Origin: Pseudomonadota bacterium
Lineage (GTDB): Bacteria > Desulfobacterota > Desulfobulbia > Desulfobulbales > SURF-16
Assembly (NCBI GenBank): GCA_018897105.1
Contig: JAHILF010000075.1
Coordinates: forward strand, 1-64,000
DNA length: 64,000 nt
Direction: 5' to 3'
Below are positions 1-8,407 of the stretch, one piece after another. The position numbers and the translations under genes were made by a program. The notes under the pieces are model-generated. The model was not told the origin of the DNA. It worked only from the letters and a program-made list of their open reading frames with translations, and ran no database searches. Every line of letters starts with the position of its first letter. Position 1 is the stretch's first letter.

Positions 1-706
1 AACCCATACGGTCACCTTTGATGAGGCTTACTGCGCCGATCACGCAGGTTTTAAGCCGGGCGATTTTGTCATGCTGGCTGTCAGTGACGACGGCCAGGGG
101 ATTGATAAGGAAACCCTGGATAAGATTTTCGAGCCGTTTTTCACCACCAAGGGGATAGGTCAAGGCACCGGTCTCGGACTGGCCACGGTCTATGGCGTTG
201 TCAAGCAGAACAACGGCTTCATCAACGTTTACAGTGAACCGGGGCAAGGCTCGACATTCAAGATCTACCTGCCCCGGCATGCCTCCAAAAGCGGGCTGAT
301 GCTCAAGGAAAGCCCGGTTGCTCCTGACGCGCAGGGTGACGAAACCATCCTGCTGGTGGAAGACGATGCCTCAATCCTGGGCATTACGCGGCTCATGCTG
401 GAGAAATTGGGATATCGGGTACTGGCCGCCTCGACACCGAACGAGGCCATCCGTCTTGCCAAAGAGCATGCCGGCGAGGTCCACCTGCTCTTAACCGACG
501 TGGTCATGCCCGAGATGAACGGCCGGGACCTGGCGCAAGAGCTTATCTCGCTTTACCCAGGTATCAAGAGCCTGTACATGTCAGGTTATACGGGCAATGT
601 TATCGCTCACCATGGCATACTGGGCGATGGTATCAATTTCATGCAAAAACCGTTTTTAAAGAAGACCTTGGCCGCCAAGGTTCGCGAGGCGCTGGACAGC
701 AAATGA
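1..706 (+). CDS. Hybrid histidine kinase, C-terminal part (5' end outside window)
   Basis: The reading frame is open from base 2 and enters inside the HATPase_c domain of a sensor kinase. The N-box end and G-boxes are visible (DDGQG, then [11 protein letters not shown]). A receiver domain follows, with phospho-acceptor Asp in LLTDVVMPEMNG and the conserved Lys in MQKPF. The sensor part lies upstream and cannot be judged. Bases 1-706 align without any gap to bases 3688-4393 of the next gene and differ at only scattered positions, so this is the tail of a recently duplicated paralogue. A loose hairpin at 732-756 follows the stop. Confidence 0.9.
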   Translation, partial: THTVTFDEAYCADHAGFKPGDFVMLAVSDDGQGIDKETLDKIFEPFFTTKGIGQGTGLGLATVYGVVKQNNGFINVYSEPGQGSTFKIYLPRHASKSGLMLKESPVAPDAQGDETILLVEDDASILGITRLMLEKLGYRVLAASTPNEAIRLAKEHAGEVHLLLTDVVMPEMNGRDLAQELISLYPGIKSLYMSGYTGNVIAHHGILGDGINFMQKPFLKKTLAAKVREALDSK

Positions 707-1042
707 GGGAAACAAAAAAGAGAGGGTGTCAGGCAAGGAGCAGCACCATGCTTGCCCTTTCTTGTTTCCGTTAATCCCTTTCCCGGTCATTGCGGCTCAT
801 TCCGGTGTCCGGATACCGTCACGCAAAAAAAAGCTGCTTTTAAATATCGTTTGGTAATTCCTTTTATTAATGGGATAATTATCGGGAAAGTAAATGATTT
901 CTAATTGCCTAAACCATTAAAAAGACTCGAACAGTCTGTCAAAATTGACTGCAGATTGGGATGTTCACTGTGGTGATCGGTAAACCTTATGAGGTCGGCG
1001 TATTGAACAAACAAATCACAACAGCATTACAGAGAGGTGGCG
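707..1042. other. Intergenic region between two paralogous kinases
   Basis: No gene is supported here. An imperfect hairpin (GGCAAG at 732-737, CTTGCC at 751-756) followed by a pyrimidine-rich stretch may terminate the upstream kinase transcript. The remainder is AT-richer and presumably carries the promoter of the next kinase, but I could not single out a convincing pair of promoter boxes. Confidence 0.4.
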
Positions 1043-4000
1043 ATGAACGATTACCGACTTGCCGATCTGCTTGATTTGGGCATCATCCAGAAGATGGCTG
1101 ATGCGCATTATCGGGCTGCGGGAATGCCCATCGGCATTATTGATGCCATAGACGGTTCGATCCTCGTCGGAGCCGGCTGGCAGGATATATGTGTCAAATT
1201 CCATCGTGCCAATCAGCTTTCGCTGGAACGCTGCCGGGAAAGTGATAACTACATCAAGGACCGCCTTGTCCAGGGAGAGGCCTGTCACTACAAATGCAAA
1301 AACGGGCTCTGCGATATCGGCATACCCATTGTGGTTGCCGGACGTCATCTGGCAACCCTGTTTCTGGGACAATTCTTTTATGAAGGAGATGCTCCGGATC
1401 GAGGGTTTTTTACCCGTCAGGCCCATGAATTTGGTTTCCATGTAAACGACTATCTGGCAGCCCTCGACCGGGTGCCGGTCTTCAACCGGGAAAAGGTCGA
1501 TTACATCCTGGAATATGACAAGGCTCTGGTGGATTTTATCGCTGATCTTGCTGAGCACGCGCTTTTTAAAATCAAAGCGGATGAAAAAATCCGTGAAAAC
1601 GAGCGGAAATTTCATGCCGTTTTTGATCAGGCCAATCAGTTAGTCGGAATTCTATCCGTCGACGGCAGGGTGCTGGAGGCAAATAGAACAGCCTTGCAAT
1701 TTGCCGGAATCGAAGAGGCGGATGTCATTGGCAGGCCCTTTTGGGAAACTCCCTGGTGGGCGCATTCCCCGGAACTGCAGGAAAAAATACGTTTGGCGGT
1801 GCAGGAGGCTGCCAAAGGTGCGCTGGTACAATTTGAAGCCACCCATCGCGCAGCCGACGGCAATCTCCACTATGTAGATTTTTCTCTCAAACCGGCAAAA
1901 GATGAGGCCGGCAGGGTGATTATGCTGATGCCGGAAAGCCGGGACATCAGCGAGCGCAAGCAGTCGGAGGCGGACATCAAGCGGCAGGCCGAATTCCTCC
2001 AGGTCCTCATCGACGCCATGCCATACCCGGTATTCTACAAGGATCGTCAGGGCCGGTATCTCGACTGCAATCGTGCCTTTGAGCGGTTCTACGGGATTTC
2101 GCGAGAACAGATTGCCGGCAAGACGGTTCACGAGATTGCCCCGAAGGACCTTGCTGATGTGTACCACCGAGCCGACGAGGCGCTTTTTGCCCATCCGGGG
2201 ATGCAGACATACGAGGGTGCTATTCAATCTGCCGACGGGATCCAACACGATGTCATCTTCCACAAAGCCACCTTTAGCGGACCGGACGGAGCGCTTGCCG
2301 GACTGGTCGGGGCGATAGTAGACATCACTGAGCGCAAGCGGGCTGAAAAAGATCACCTGGCCAATCTGCGTTTCTTTGCAAGCATGGATCGGGTCAACCG
2401 GGCCATGCAGGGGGCAAATGACCTCGATCAGGTATTGGGCGACGTTCTTGAGGAAATGCTCTCGATCTTTGATTGCGACCGGGCATGGCTGCTCTATCCG
2501 TGCGACCCGGAGGGTGCTTCGTGGAGGGTGCCCATGGAGCGTACCCGGCCGGAATATCCCGGCGCCCTCGAAAAGGGGGTTGAGCTTCCCATGAGTCCCG
2601 ATGTGGTCAATCATATGCAAACAGCATTGGCCGCAAGCGGTCCTGTGACATTTGGTCCGGGAACTGATCAGCCACTGGTGGGCGAGGTGACGGAGCGCTT
2701 CCAGCATAAGTCCCAGATTTTTATGACTGTGTATCCGAAAGTTGATAAACCCTGGCTGCTCGGTATGCACCAGTGCTCCCACCCGCGGGTCTGGACCCAG
2801 AATGAGAAGAGACTTTTTCAGGAGATCGGCAGGCGAATGAGCGATACGCTCAACAGCTTGTTGATGTACCGCGATCTCCGCAGGAGCGAGGCCAAGACGC
2901 GCAGTATCCTGGACAACATCGGCATCGGCGTGGCCCTCATCAGTCCCGAAATGGAGATTCTCGAACTGAACCGGCGGATGCACGAGTGGTTTCCCGGCAT
3001 CGATCCGGGGCAACACCCCATCTGTTACCGGGCCTTCAACGACCCGCCGCGCCAGGAGCCATGCGACTACTGCCCGACCAGCAAGACACTGCAGGATGGC
3101 TTGGTCCACGAAGCCACGACGCAAACGCCCCAGGCAGGAGGCACACGCAATTACCGCGTTGTTTCTTCCCCTGTCCTCAACCCCTCTGGCCAGGTTACGG
3201 CGGCGATCGAGATGGTCGAGGACATCACCGAGAGACTCTCCCTGGAGTCCCAGCTGCACCAGGCCCAGAAAATGGAATCCGTCGGCCGCCTGGCCGGCGG
3301 CGTGGCCCATGACTTCAACAACATGCTGGGAGTGATCATCGGCCATGCGGAACTGGCACTGGACGGGATGGACCCCACCCAACCGCTCTTCACCCGCCTG
3401 CAGGAAATACTGAAGGCTGCCCTTCGCTCCGCTGACCTGACTCGGCAACTGCTGGCCTTTGCCCGCAAGCAAACCGTCGCTCCCAAGGCGCTCGACCTGA
3501 ACGAAGCCGTGGAAGGCATGCTCAAAATGCTGCGGCGTTTGATCGGCGAGGACATCAATCTTGTTTGGCTGCCGGACTCGGACCTGTGGCCGATCAAAAT
3601 AGACCCCTCCCAGATTGATCAGATCCTGGCCAACCTGTGCGTCAATGCCCGCGATGCCATCACCGGCGTGGGCAAGGTCACCATCGGAACCCATACGGTC
3701 ACCTTTGATGAGGCTTACTGCGCCGATCACGCAGGTTTTAAGCCGGGCGATTTTGTCATGCTGGCTGTCAGTGACGACGGCCAGGGTATGGACAAGGAGA
3801 TCCTGGATAAGATTTTCGAGCCGTTTTTCACCACCAAGGGGATAGGTCAAGGCACCGGTCTCGGGCTGGCCACGGTCTATGGCGTTGTCAAGCAGAACAA
3901 TGGCTTCATCAACGTTTACAGTGAACCGGGGCAAGGCTCGACATTCAAGATCTACCTGCCCCGGCATGCCTCCAAAAGCGGGCTGATGCGCAAGGAAAGC

Positions 4001-4393
4001 CCGGTTGCTCCTGACGCGCAGGGTGACGAAACCATCCTGCTGGTTGAAGACGACGCCTCAATCCTGGACATTACGCGGCTCATGCTGGAGAAATTGGGAT
4101 ATCGGGTACTGGCCGCCTCGACACCGAACGAGGCCATCCGTCTTGCCAAAGAGCATGCCGGCGAGATCAACCTGCTCCTGACCGACGTGGTCATGCCCGA
4201 GATGAACGGCCGGGATCTGGCGAAAATGCTCATCTCTCTTTACCCGGGACTCAGGAGCCTGTTCATGTCCGGCTATACGGGCAATGTCATCGCGCAACAA
4301 GGCGTACTGGACGATGGTATCAATTTCATGCAAAAACCATTTTCAATGCAGGCCCTGGCCGTCAAGGTGCGCGAGGCGCTGGAGAACAAATGA
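1043..4393 (+). CDS. PocR-PAS-PAS-GAF-PAS hybrid histidine kinase with receiver
   Basis: About 1116 residues with no obvious membrane segment, so probably a cytosolic sensor. Order seen: PocR-type ligand domain (about 1-180, with a Cys cluster around CHYKCKNGLCD), PAS (about 190-305), PAS (about 312-432), GAF (about 440-615), a Cys-containing PAS (about 625-735), HisKA/HATPase with the phospho-His near 756 in GGVAHDFNN, and a C-terminal receiver with Asp near 1048. An in-frame GTG at 1037 also opens the frame. I prefer ATG 1043 because GAGAGG at 1032-1037 is well spaced from it. PocR domains sense small hydrocarbon-type ligands in known members; the ligand here is unknown. The 3' 1.5 kb is shared with the kinase at 8404. 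Confidence 0.9.
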   Translation: MNDYRLADLLDLGIIQKMADAHYRAAGMPIGIIDAIDGSILVGAGWQDICVKFHRANQLSLERCRESDNYIKDRLVQGEACHYKCKNGLCDIGIPIVVAGRHLATLFLGQFFYEGDAPDRGFFTRQAHEFGFHVNDYLAALDRVPVFNREKVDYILEYDKALVDFIADLAEHALFKIKADEKIRENERKFHAVFDQANQLVGILSVDGRVLEANRTALQFAGIEEADVIGRPFWETPWWAHSPELQEKIRLAVQEAAKGALVQFEATHRAADGNLHYVDFSLKPAKDEAGRVIMLMPESRDISERKQSEADIKRQAEFLQVLIDAMPYPVFYKDRQGRYLDCNRAFERFYGISREQIAGKTVHEIAPKDLADVYHRADEALFAHPGMQTYEGAIQSADGIQHDVIFHKATFSGPDGALAGLVGAIVDITERKRAEKDHLANLRFFASMDRVNRAMQGANDLDQVLGDVLEEMLSIFDCDRAWLLYPCDPEGASWRVPMERTRPEYPGALEKGVELPMSPDVVNHMQTALAASGPVTFGPGTDQPLVGEVTERFQHKSQIFMTVYPKVDKPWLLGMHQCSHPRVWTQNEKRLFQEIGRRMSDTLNSLLMYRDLRRSEAKTRSILDNIGIGVALISPEMEILELNRRMHEWFPGIDPGQHPICYRAFNDPPRQEPCDYCPTSKTLQDGLVHEATTQTPQAGGTRNYRVVSSPVLNPSGQVTAAIEMVEDITERLSLESQLHQAQKMESVGRLAGGVAHDFNNMLGVIIGHAELALDGMDPTQPLFTRLQEILKAALRSADLTRQLLAFARKQTVAPKALDLNEAVEGMLKMLRRLIGEDINLVWLPDSDLWPIKIDPSQIDQILANLCVNARDAITGVGKVTIGTHTVTFDEAYCADHAGFKPGDFVMLAVSDDGQGMDKEILDKIFEPFFTTKGIGQGTGLGLATVYGVVKQNNGFINVYSEPGQGSTFKIYLPRHASKSGLMRKESPVAPDAQGDETILLVEDDASILDITRLMLEKLGYRVLAASTPNEAIRLAKEHAGEINLLLTDVVMPEMNGRDLAKMLISLYPGLRSLFMSGYTGNVIAQQGVLDDGINFMQKPFSMQALAVKVREALENK
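3688..4393 (+). repeat. Long direct repeat, second copy (first copy is 1-706)
   Basis: Base 1 corresponds to 3688 and base 706 to 4393, with identical length and no indels. Long stretches are identical and the differences cluster near the 3' end. The repeat covers the HATPase end and the whole receiver domain. A related, more diverged copy is the end of the gene at 8404-10827, also without indels (2886-4393 against 9320-10827). Confidence 0.85.
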
Positions 4394-4560
4394 GGGAAAC
4401 CAAAAAAAGGACATCTGTTTTGCCAAAAAGCGTGGCCTTGATGAGAGCAATATGTGTTGCAGCGAATATGTATATCATTGTCTTTGAGGTTTAGAGCCAG
4501 CATTAAGGCCGGGATATCCTTGTTAAAACATTTCAGGGGGCCAATACGAGGCACATTCGT

Positions 4561-4758
4561 TCGACTCCTCTATCTCGTCATCAATTGTCGCAGCAAAACA
4601 AGCAACTGTCGGTATTGGGCTGCCAGTGGTTTTCGCGATTGTGACCGATCCGGTGGGAGCCGGAATTTTTGATAACCTGCAGAATCCGGGCAGTAATATC
4701 AGCGGCGTCGCTTTCGGTAGTCAGGAAACGCGGCGTCTTGAGTGGCTGGTAGGGATAG
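4561..4758 (+). pseudogene. Remnant of an ABC transporter substrate-binding protein
   Basis: One frame reads, in pieces, AAKQATVGIGLPVVFAIV, then TDPVGAGIFDNLQNPGSNIS, then GVAFGSQETRRLEWLVG. This is the central motif of the TrpX-like ABC_sub_bind family (typically PVVFAxVTDPVGAGL...NPGxNITGV). There is no start codon, signal peptide or C-terminus, so it is a decayed fragment. It runs directly into a different gene remnant, which suggests a deletion joined the two. Family assignment is from memory of the motif. Confidence 0.65.
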
Positions 4759-4898
4759 CGCCTGCATCGCACTGAAGAATTTGAAGGCACCGGCGTCGGG
4801 CTGGCCAATGTGCATCGCATCATCGCCCGTCACAGCGGCGCGCCTGGGCTGAAGGAAAAGTAGTCCAAGGCGCCACCTTTTATTTTTCATTGCCTTAA
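4759..4898 (+). pseudogene. Remnant of a histidine kinase HATPase C-terminus
   Basis: Translation gives [20 protein letters not shown] then IIARHSG. After a frame change near 4839 it continues [19 protein letters not shown] and a TAA stop. This is the ending typical of bacteriophytochrome-like kinases ([10 protein letters not shown]...HGGRVWAEG...GATFYFTLP). The G2 box and the terminus are recognisable but the frame is broken and the upstream part is missing. It lies just before the intact Cache-type kinase and is probably a relic of an earlier kinase at this locus. Confidence 0.7.
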
Positions 4899-4927
4899 TT
4901 GAATAATCAAATGGAAAGATACAGCCT

Positions 4928-7900
4928 GTGAGACTGTTTAATACCAAAACCATTCAATTGAAAATAGCCTTTTGGGCGAGCGTTTGTCTGATGGTAAACG
5001 GTATAGTTATCGTGGCCTATGCGGTCGTCATCGCCCGGTCGTCATCGATCCAAGCAGCCAATGAACACGCACTCTCCGAAGCACGAACCCAAGCGGGGAT
5101 CGTAAAGGCCGAAATCGAGGTTAGCCTTGATGCTACTCGTACCCTTGCTCAGGCATTAATGGCGGTAAAAGAACCAACGAACCGATTGGTGATCAGTCGT
5201 GAACAGGTCAATGCCATGATGATCCAGGTATTGATCGAGCATCCTCAGTATCTCGGCGTATGGACCCTATGGGAACCCAACGCCTTTGACGGCCAGGACG
5301 CCCGTCATGCCAATACACAGGCGTATGGCGAGAGCGGACGCTTTCAGCCCTATTGGCATCGTGGAGAAGGAAAAATCATGGTGGAAGCGCCTACCACCGA
5401 CACGGGTGACTGGTACCAGGTGCCCAAAAAGACACACCAGGAATACATCTCGGATTTGTACACGTATCCGGTGGCGGGAAAAGATACGCTGATGGTTACC
5501 ATTGTTGTGCCCATTGTCGTCGACGATGTTTTTTACGGAGTGATGGGAGTAGACCTTTCCGTTGGTTTTCTGCAGGGCGTTGCAGATGAAGTGAACGTCT
5601 ATGACAGGACCGGGAAACTGTTTCTGATCGGCAACAACGGGAAAGTCATCGCGACGACCGGTCAACCGCAACTGGGTGAGAAATCGCTCTCGGAATTAAT
5701 GGATCAAGAAACGAACACGGCATTTCAGAATACCGTAAAAACAGGTAAAGAGAACACTCTGTTCACGAAAGACCACCTGACAGCAATTGTTCCAATCCTC
5801 TTTGGGCAGGTCGCCAACCGATGGGCAGCGGTGATTCTCGTGCCAGCCCAGGCGATTGTCGCTCCGGCAAATGCTCTGATGTGGCAACTCATCGGAATAT
5901 CCCTTGCCATGCTCCTTGCAGGTGTTGCTGCGCTATGGCTTGTTGCCAGGCAAATTGCTCGGCCCATTGTACATTTGACCGACATGGCAGGCCACATTGC
6001 AAGGGGTAACCTGGATATCAAAGCAAATGTGAAATCGATGGATGAAATCGGCCAACTGACGACGGCGTTCAATTCCATGACCGAACAGCTACGAATTTCG
6101 ATTGCCAACCTGGAGCAACGCACGTCGCTTTTACAGCAGAGCGAAGAAAAGTACCGGACGCTGGTACAGAAGATACAGGCCGCCGTGGTTGTGCATGGGG
6201 CTGACACGCAAATCCTCATCTCTAATTCCATGGCGCAGGAATTACTTGGGCTGACCGAAGACCAGATGCTGGGCAAAGTGGCCATTGATCCGGCCTGGCA
6301 TTTCTGCCGCGAAGATGGCAGCGCGCTGCCGCTGGACGAATACCCGGTCAACCGGGTGCTGGCCTCGCGCCGCGCACTGAGGAATTTCATCATAGGCGTA
6401 AACCGCCCGCAGCAAGAGGGGGATATATGGGCGCTGGTCAATGCCGAACCGGTGTTCGACAGGGCGGATGTGATAGAGCAGGTCGTCGTGAGCTTTATCG
6501 ACATCACCGAACTCAAGCGGACAGGGGAGGCGCTACGGATTAACGAAGTGCGCTATCGCAACGCCCAAGCTATGGGACATGTCGGTAACTGGGAGTACAA
6601 CCTGGAAACAAACCATTTTTGGGGATCCGATGAAGCCAAACGCCTGTATGGATTTGACCTCGAAGATGATGATTTTTCTACCGAGGAAGTCGAACGCTGC
6701 ATTCCGGAGAGGGAACGGGTGCATCAGGCATTGGTCGATCTGCTTGAAAAAGGCAAGGAATACAACCTGGAATTCGAAATCCACCCCAGGCATACCTCTG
6801 AATCAAGAATCATTGCGTCTGTCGCTGAATTGCAGCGAGATGAACACGGTGATCCGCTGAAGGTTGTTGGGGTTGTTCAAGATATCACCGAACTCAAACG
6901 AGCCGAAGATGAATTGAGGAAACATCACGATCATCTTGAAGAACTGGTCAAGGAACGCACCTCCCAATTGGAGGTTGCCAGGGAACAGGCGGAGAGAGCC
7001 AACCGTGCCAAAAGTATATTTTTGGCCAATATGAGCCATGAACTGCGCACGCCTCTCAATGCGGTGCTGGGATTTTCGCAGGTGATGAAGAATTCTTCGG
7101 ATGTTACTGTGGAGCAGAGAGACAATCTGGACATCATTACCCGCAGCGGCGAACACCTGCTGAACCTGATCAACAACGTGCTGGACATATCCAAGATCGA
7201 GTCGGGCCGGGTGGGGCTGGAAGAGACGCATCTTGATCTGTACCAGCTGTTGCAGGAATTAAAGTCATTGATGTATGTGCAGGCACATAAGAAAGGGCTG
7301 GATTTTACTCTGGAGCAATCCCCGGACCTGCCCCTATATGTTTCCGTTGATGGGGCTAAGCTGCGGCAGGTGTTGATCAATCTGATAGGAAATGCCATCA
7401 AGTACACAGCAAGCGGCGCCGTCATCCTACGGGCCATGGCTGCGGAAAAGGAAGGCGCAGGCCTCATACGGGTGCGATTCGAGGTTGAGGATACCGGTCC
7501 CGGCATCCGGGAGGAAGATAAGGTGCGGATATTTTCGCCCTTTGAACAATTGGAGAATCGAACGCCCACGGACGCCGGGACCGGCCTGGGGCTGGCCATA
7601 TCCAAACAGCATGTAGGGCTGATGGGAGGTACGATCGGTGTCGACGGAGAACCGGGCAAAGGATCGGTCTTTCATTTCGAGATCCCGGTAAGGATGCTCT
7701 CACCCGAGGCGATGGTTGCTGCCCTACAGCCCGGCCGCGTTATCGGGGTGGCTGTTGGGCAGCCGCGCTACCGTCTCCTCATCGCCGAGGATCACCCGGA
7801 GAATCGTCTATTGCTTCGCAATCTGCTGGAACCGCTAGGTTTTGATCTTCGGGAAGCCACCAACGGGCAGGAGGCGGTTGCCCTATTTGCGCAGTGGCGT

Positions 7901-8407
7901 CCCCACCTGATCTGGATGGACATCCGCATGCCGGTCATGGACGGGTTGGAGGCGACCCGGCGGATCAAGGCAACGGAGACCGGCCACGGGGTAAAAATAA
8001 TCGCCGTCACCGCCCATGCCTTGGAAGAGGAGCGGCGCGAAATCCTGGCAGCGGGGTGCGACGATTTTATCCGCAAGCCCTATAAGCATGGCGAGATCCT
8101 TGATGCCTTGACCAAACACCTCGGCGTGCGCTTTATCTACGAGGAAGAGACGGCTCTGGTTGCTGTTGCGGCGGAGCTGGATGCGGCAGCCCTGGCCGAC
8201 CTGCCTGCTGAGTTGCTAGATGAACTGGAACAGGCGCTTGTCTTAATCGACATCAACGCGGTGAACCGTGCGATTGAAGCGATACGGGTCCATCATCCAT
8301 CCCAGGCGGATGCATTGGGGGGCGCGGCCCGGGACCTTCAATTCGGCCGGATGCTGCGGATGATCCGCACCGCATCTTCCGAAACAGGCCCGGAGGACGG
8401 GACATGA
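4928..8407 (+). CDS. Membrane dCache-HAMP-PAS hybrid histidine kinase with receiver
   Basis: 1159 residues. Order: TM1 (about 14-36), a large periplasmic Cache-type sensor (about 40-310), TM2 (about 317-340), HAMP, two PAS domains (about 405-525 and 535-655), a coiled coil, HisKA with the phospho-His near 704 in NMSHELRTPLNAV, HATPase_c (GTGLGLAIS), and a receiver with Asp near 998 in WMDIRMPVMDG. The tail after the receiver is helical but shows no clear HPt histidine motif. The start is GTG 4928, 9 bases after GGAAAG. The stop overlaps the next gene as ATGA, so the two are translationally coupled. It probably senses an extracellular small molecule, as Cache domains do. Confidence 0.9.
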   Translation: MRLFNTKTIQLKIAFWASVCLMVNGIVIVAYAVVIARSSSIQAANEHALSEARTQAGIVKAEIEVSLDATRTLAQALMAVKEPTNRLVISREQVNAMMIQVLIEHPQYLGVWTLWEPNAFDGQDARHANTQAYGESGRFQPYWHRGEGKIMVEAPTTDTGDWYQVPKKTHQEYISDLYTYPVAGKDTLMVTIVVPIVVDDVFYGVMGVDLSVGFLQGVADEVNVYDRTGKLFLIGNNGKVIATTGQPQLGEKSLSELMDQETNTAFQNTVKTGKENTLFTKDHLTAIVPILFGQVANRWAAVILVPAQAIVAPANALMWQLIGISLAMLLAGVAALWLVARQIARPIVHLTDMAGHIARGNLDIKANVKSMDEIGQLTTAFNSMTEQLRISIANLEQRTSLLQQSEEKYRTLVQKIQAAVVVHGADTQILISNSMAQELLGLTEDQMLGKVAIDPAWHFCREDGSALPLDEYPVNRVLASRRALRNFIIGVNRPQQEGDIWALVNAEPVFDRADVIEQVVVSFIDITELKRTGEALRINEVRYRNAQAMGHVGNWEYNLETNHFWGSDEAKRLYGFDLEDDDFSTEEVERCIPERERVHQALVDLLEKGKEYNLEFEIHPRHTSESRIIASVAELQRDEHGDPLKVVGVVQDITELKRAEDELRKHHDHLEELVKERTSQLEVAREQAERANRAKSIFLANMSHELRTPLNAVLGFSQVMKNSSDVTVEQRDNLDIITRSGEHLLNLINNVLDISKIESGRVGLEETHLDLYQLLQELKSLMYVQAHKKGLDFTLEQSPDLPLYVSVDGAKLRQVLINLIGNAIKYTASGAVILRAMAAEKEGAGLIRVRFEVEDTGPGIREEDKVRIFSPFEQLENRTPTDAGTGLGLAISKQHVGLMGGTIGVDGEPGKGSVFHFEIPVRMLSPEAMVAALQPGRVIGVAVGQPRYRLLIAEDHPENRLLLRNLLEPLGFDLREATNGQEAVALFAQWRPHLIWMDIRMPVMDGLEATRRIKATETGHGVKIIAVTAHALEEERREILAAGCDDFIRKPYKHGEILDALTKHLGVRFIYEEETALVAVAAELDAAALADLPAELLDELEQALVLIDINAVNRAIEAIRVHHPSQADALGGAARDLQFGRMLRMIRTASSETGPEDGT

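Noticed and set aside
1652-3967. 771-residue minus-strand open frame opposite the PocR kinase
   Set aside because: Antisense shadow of a high-GC gene: no recognisable domain, no ribosome site, and the plus-strand kinase is certain.
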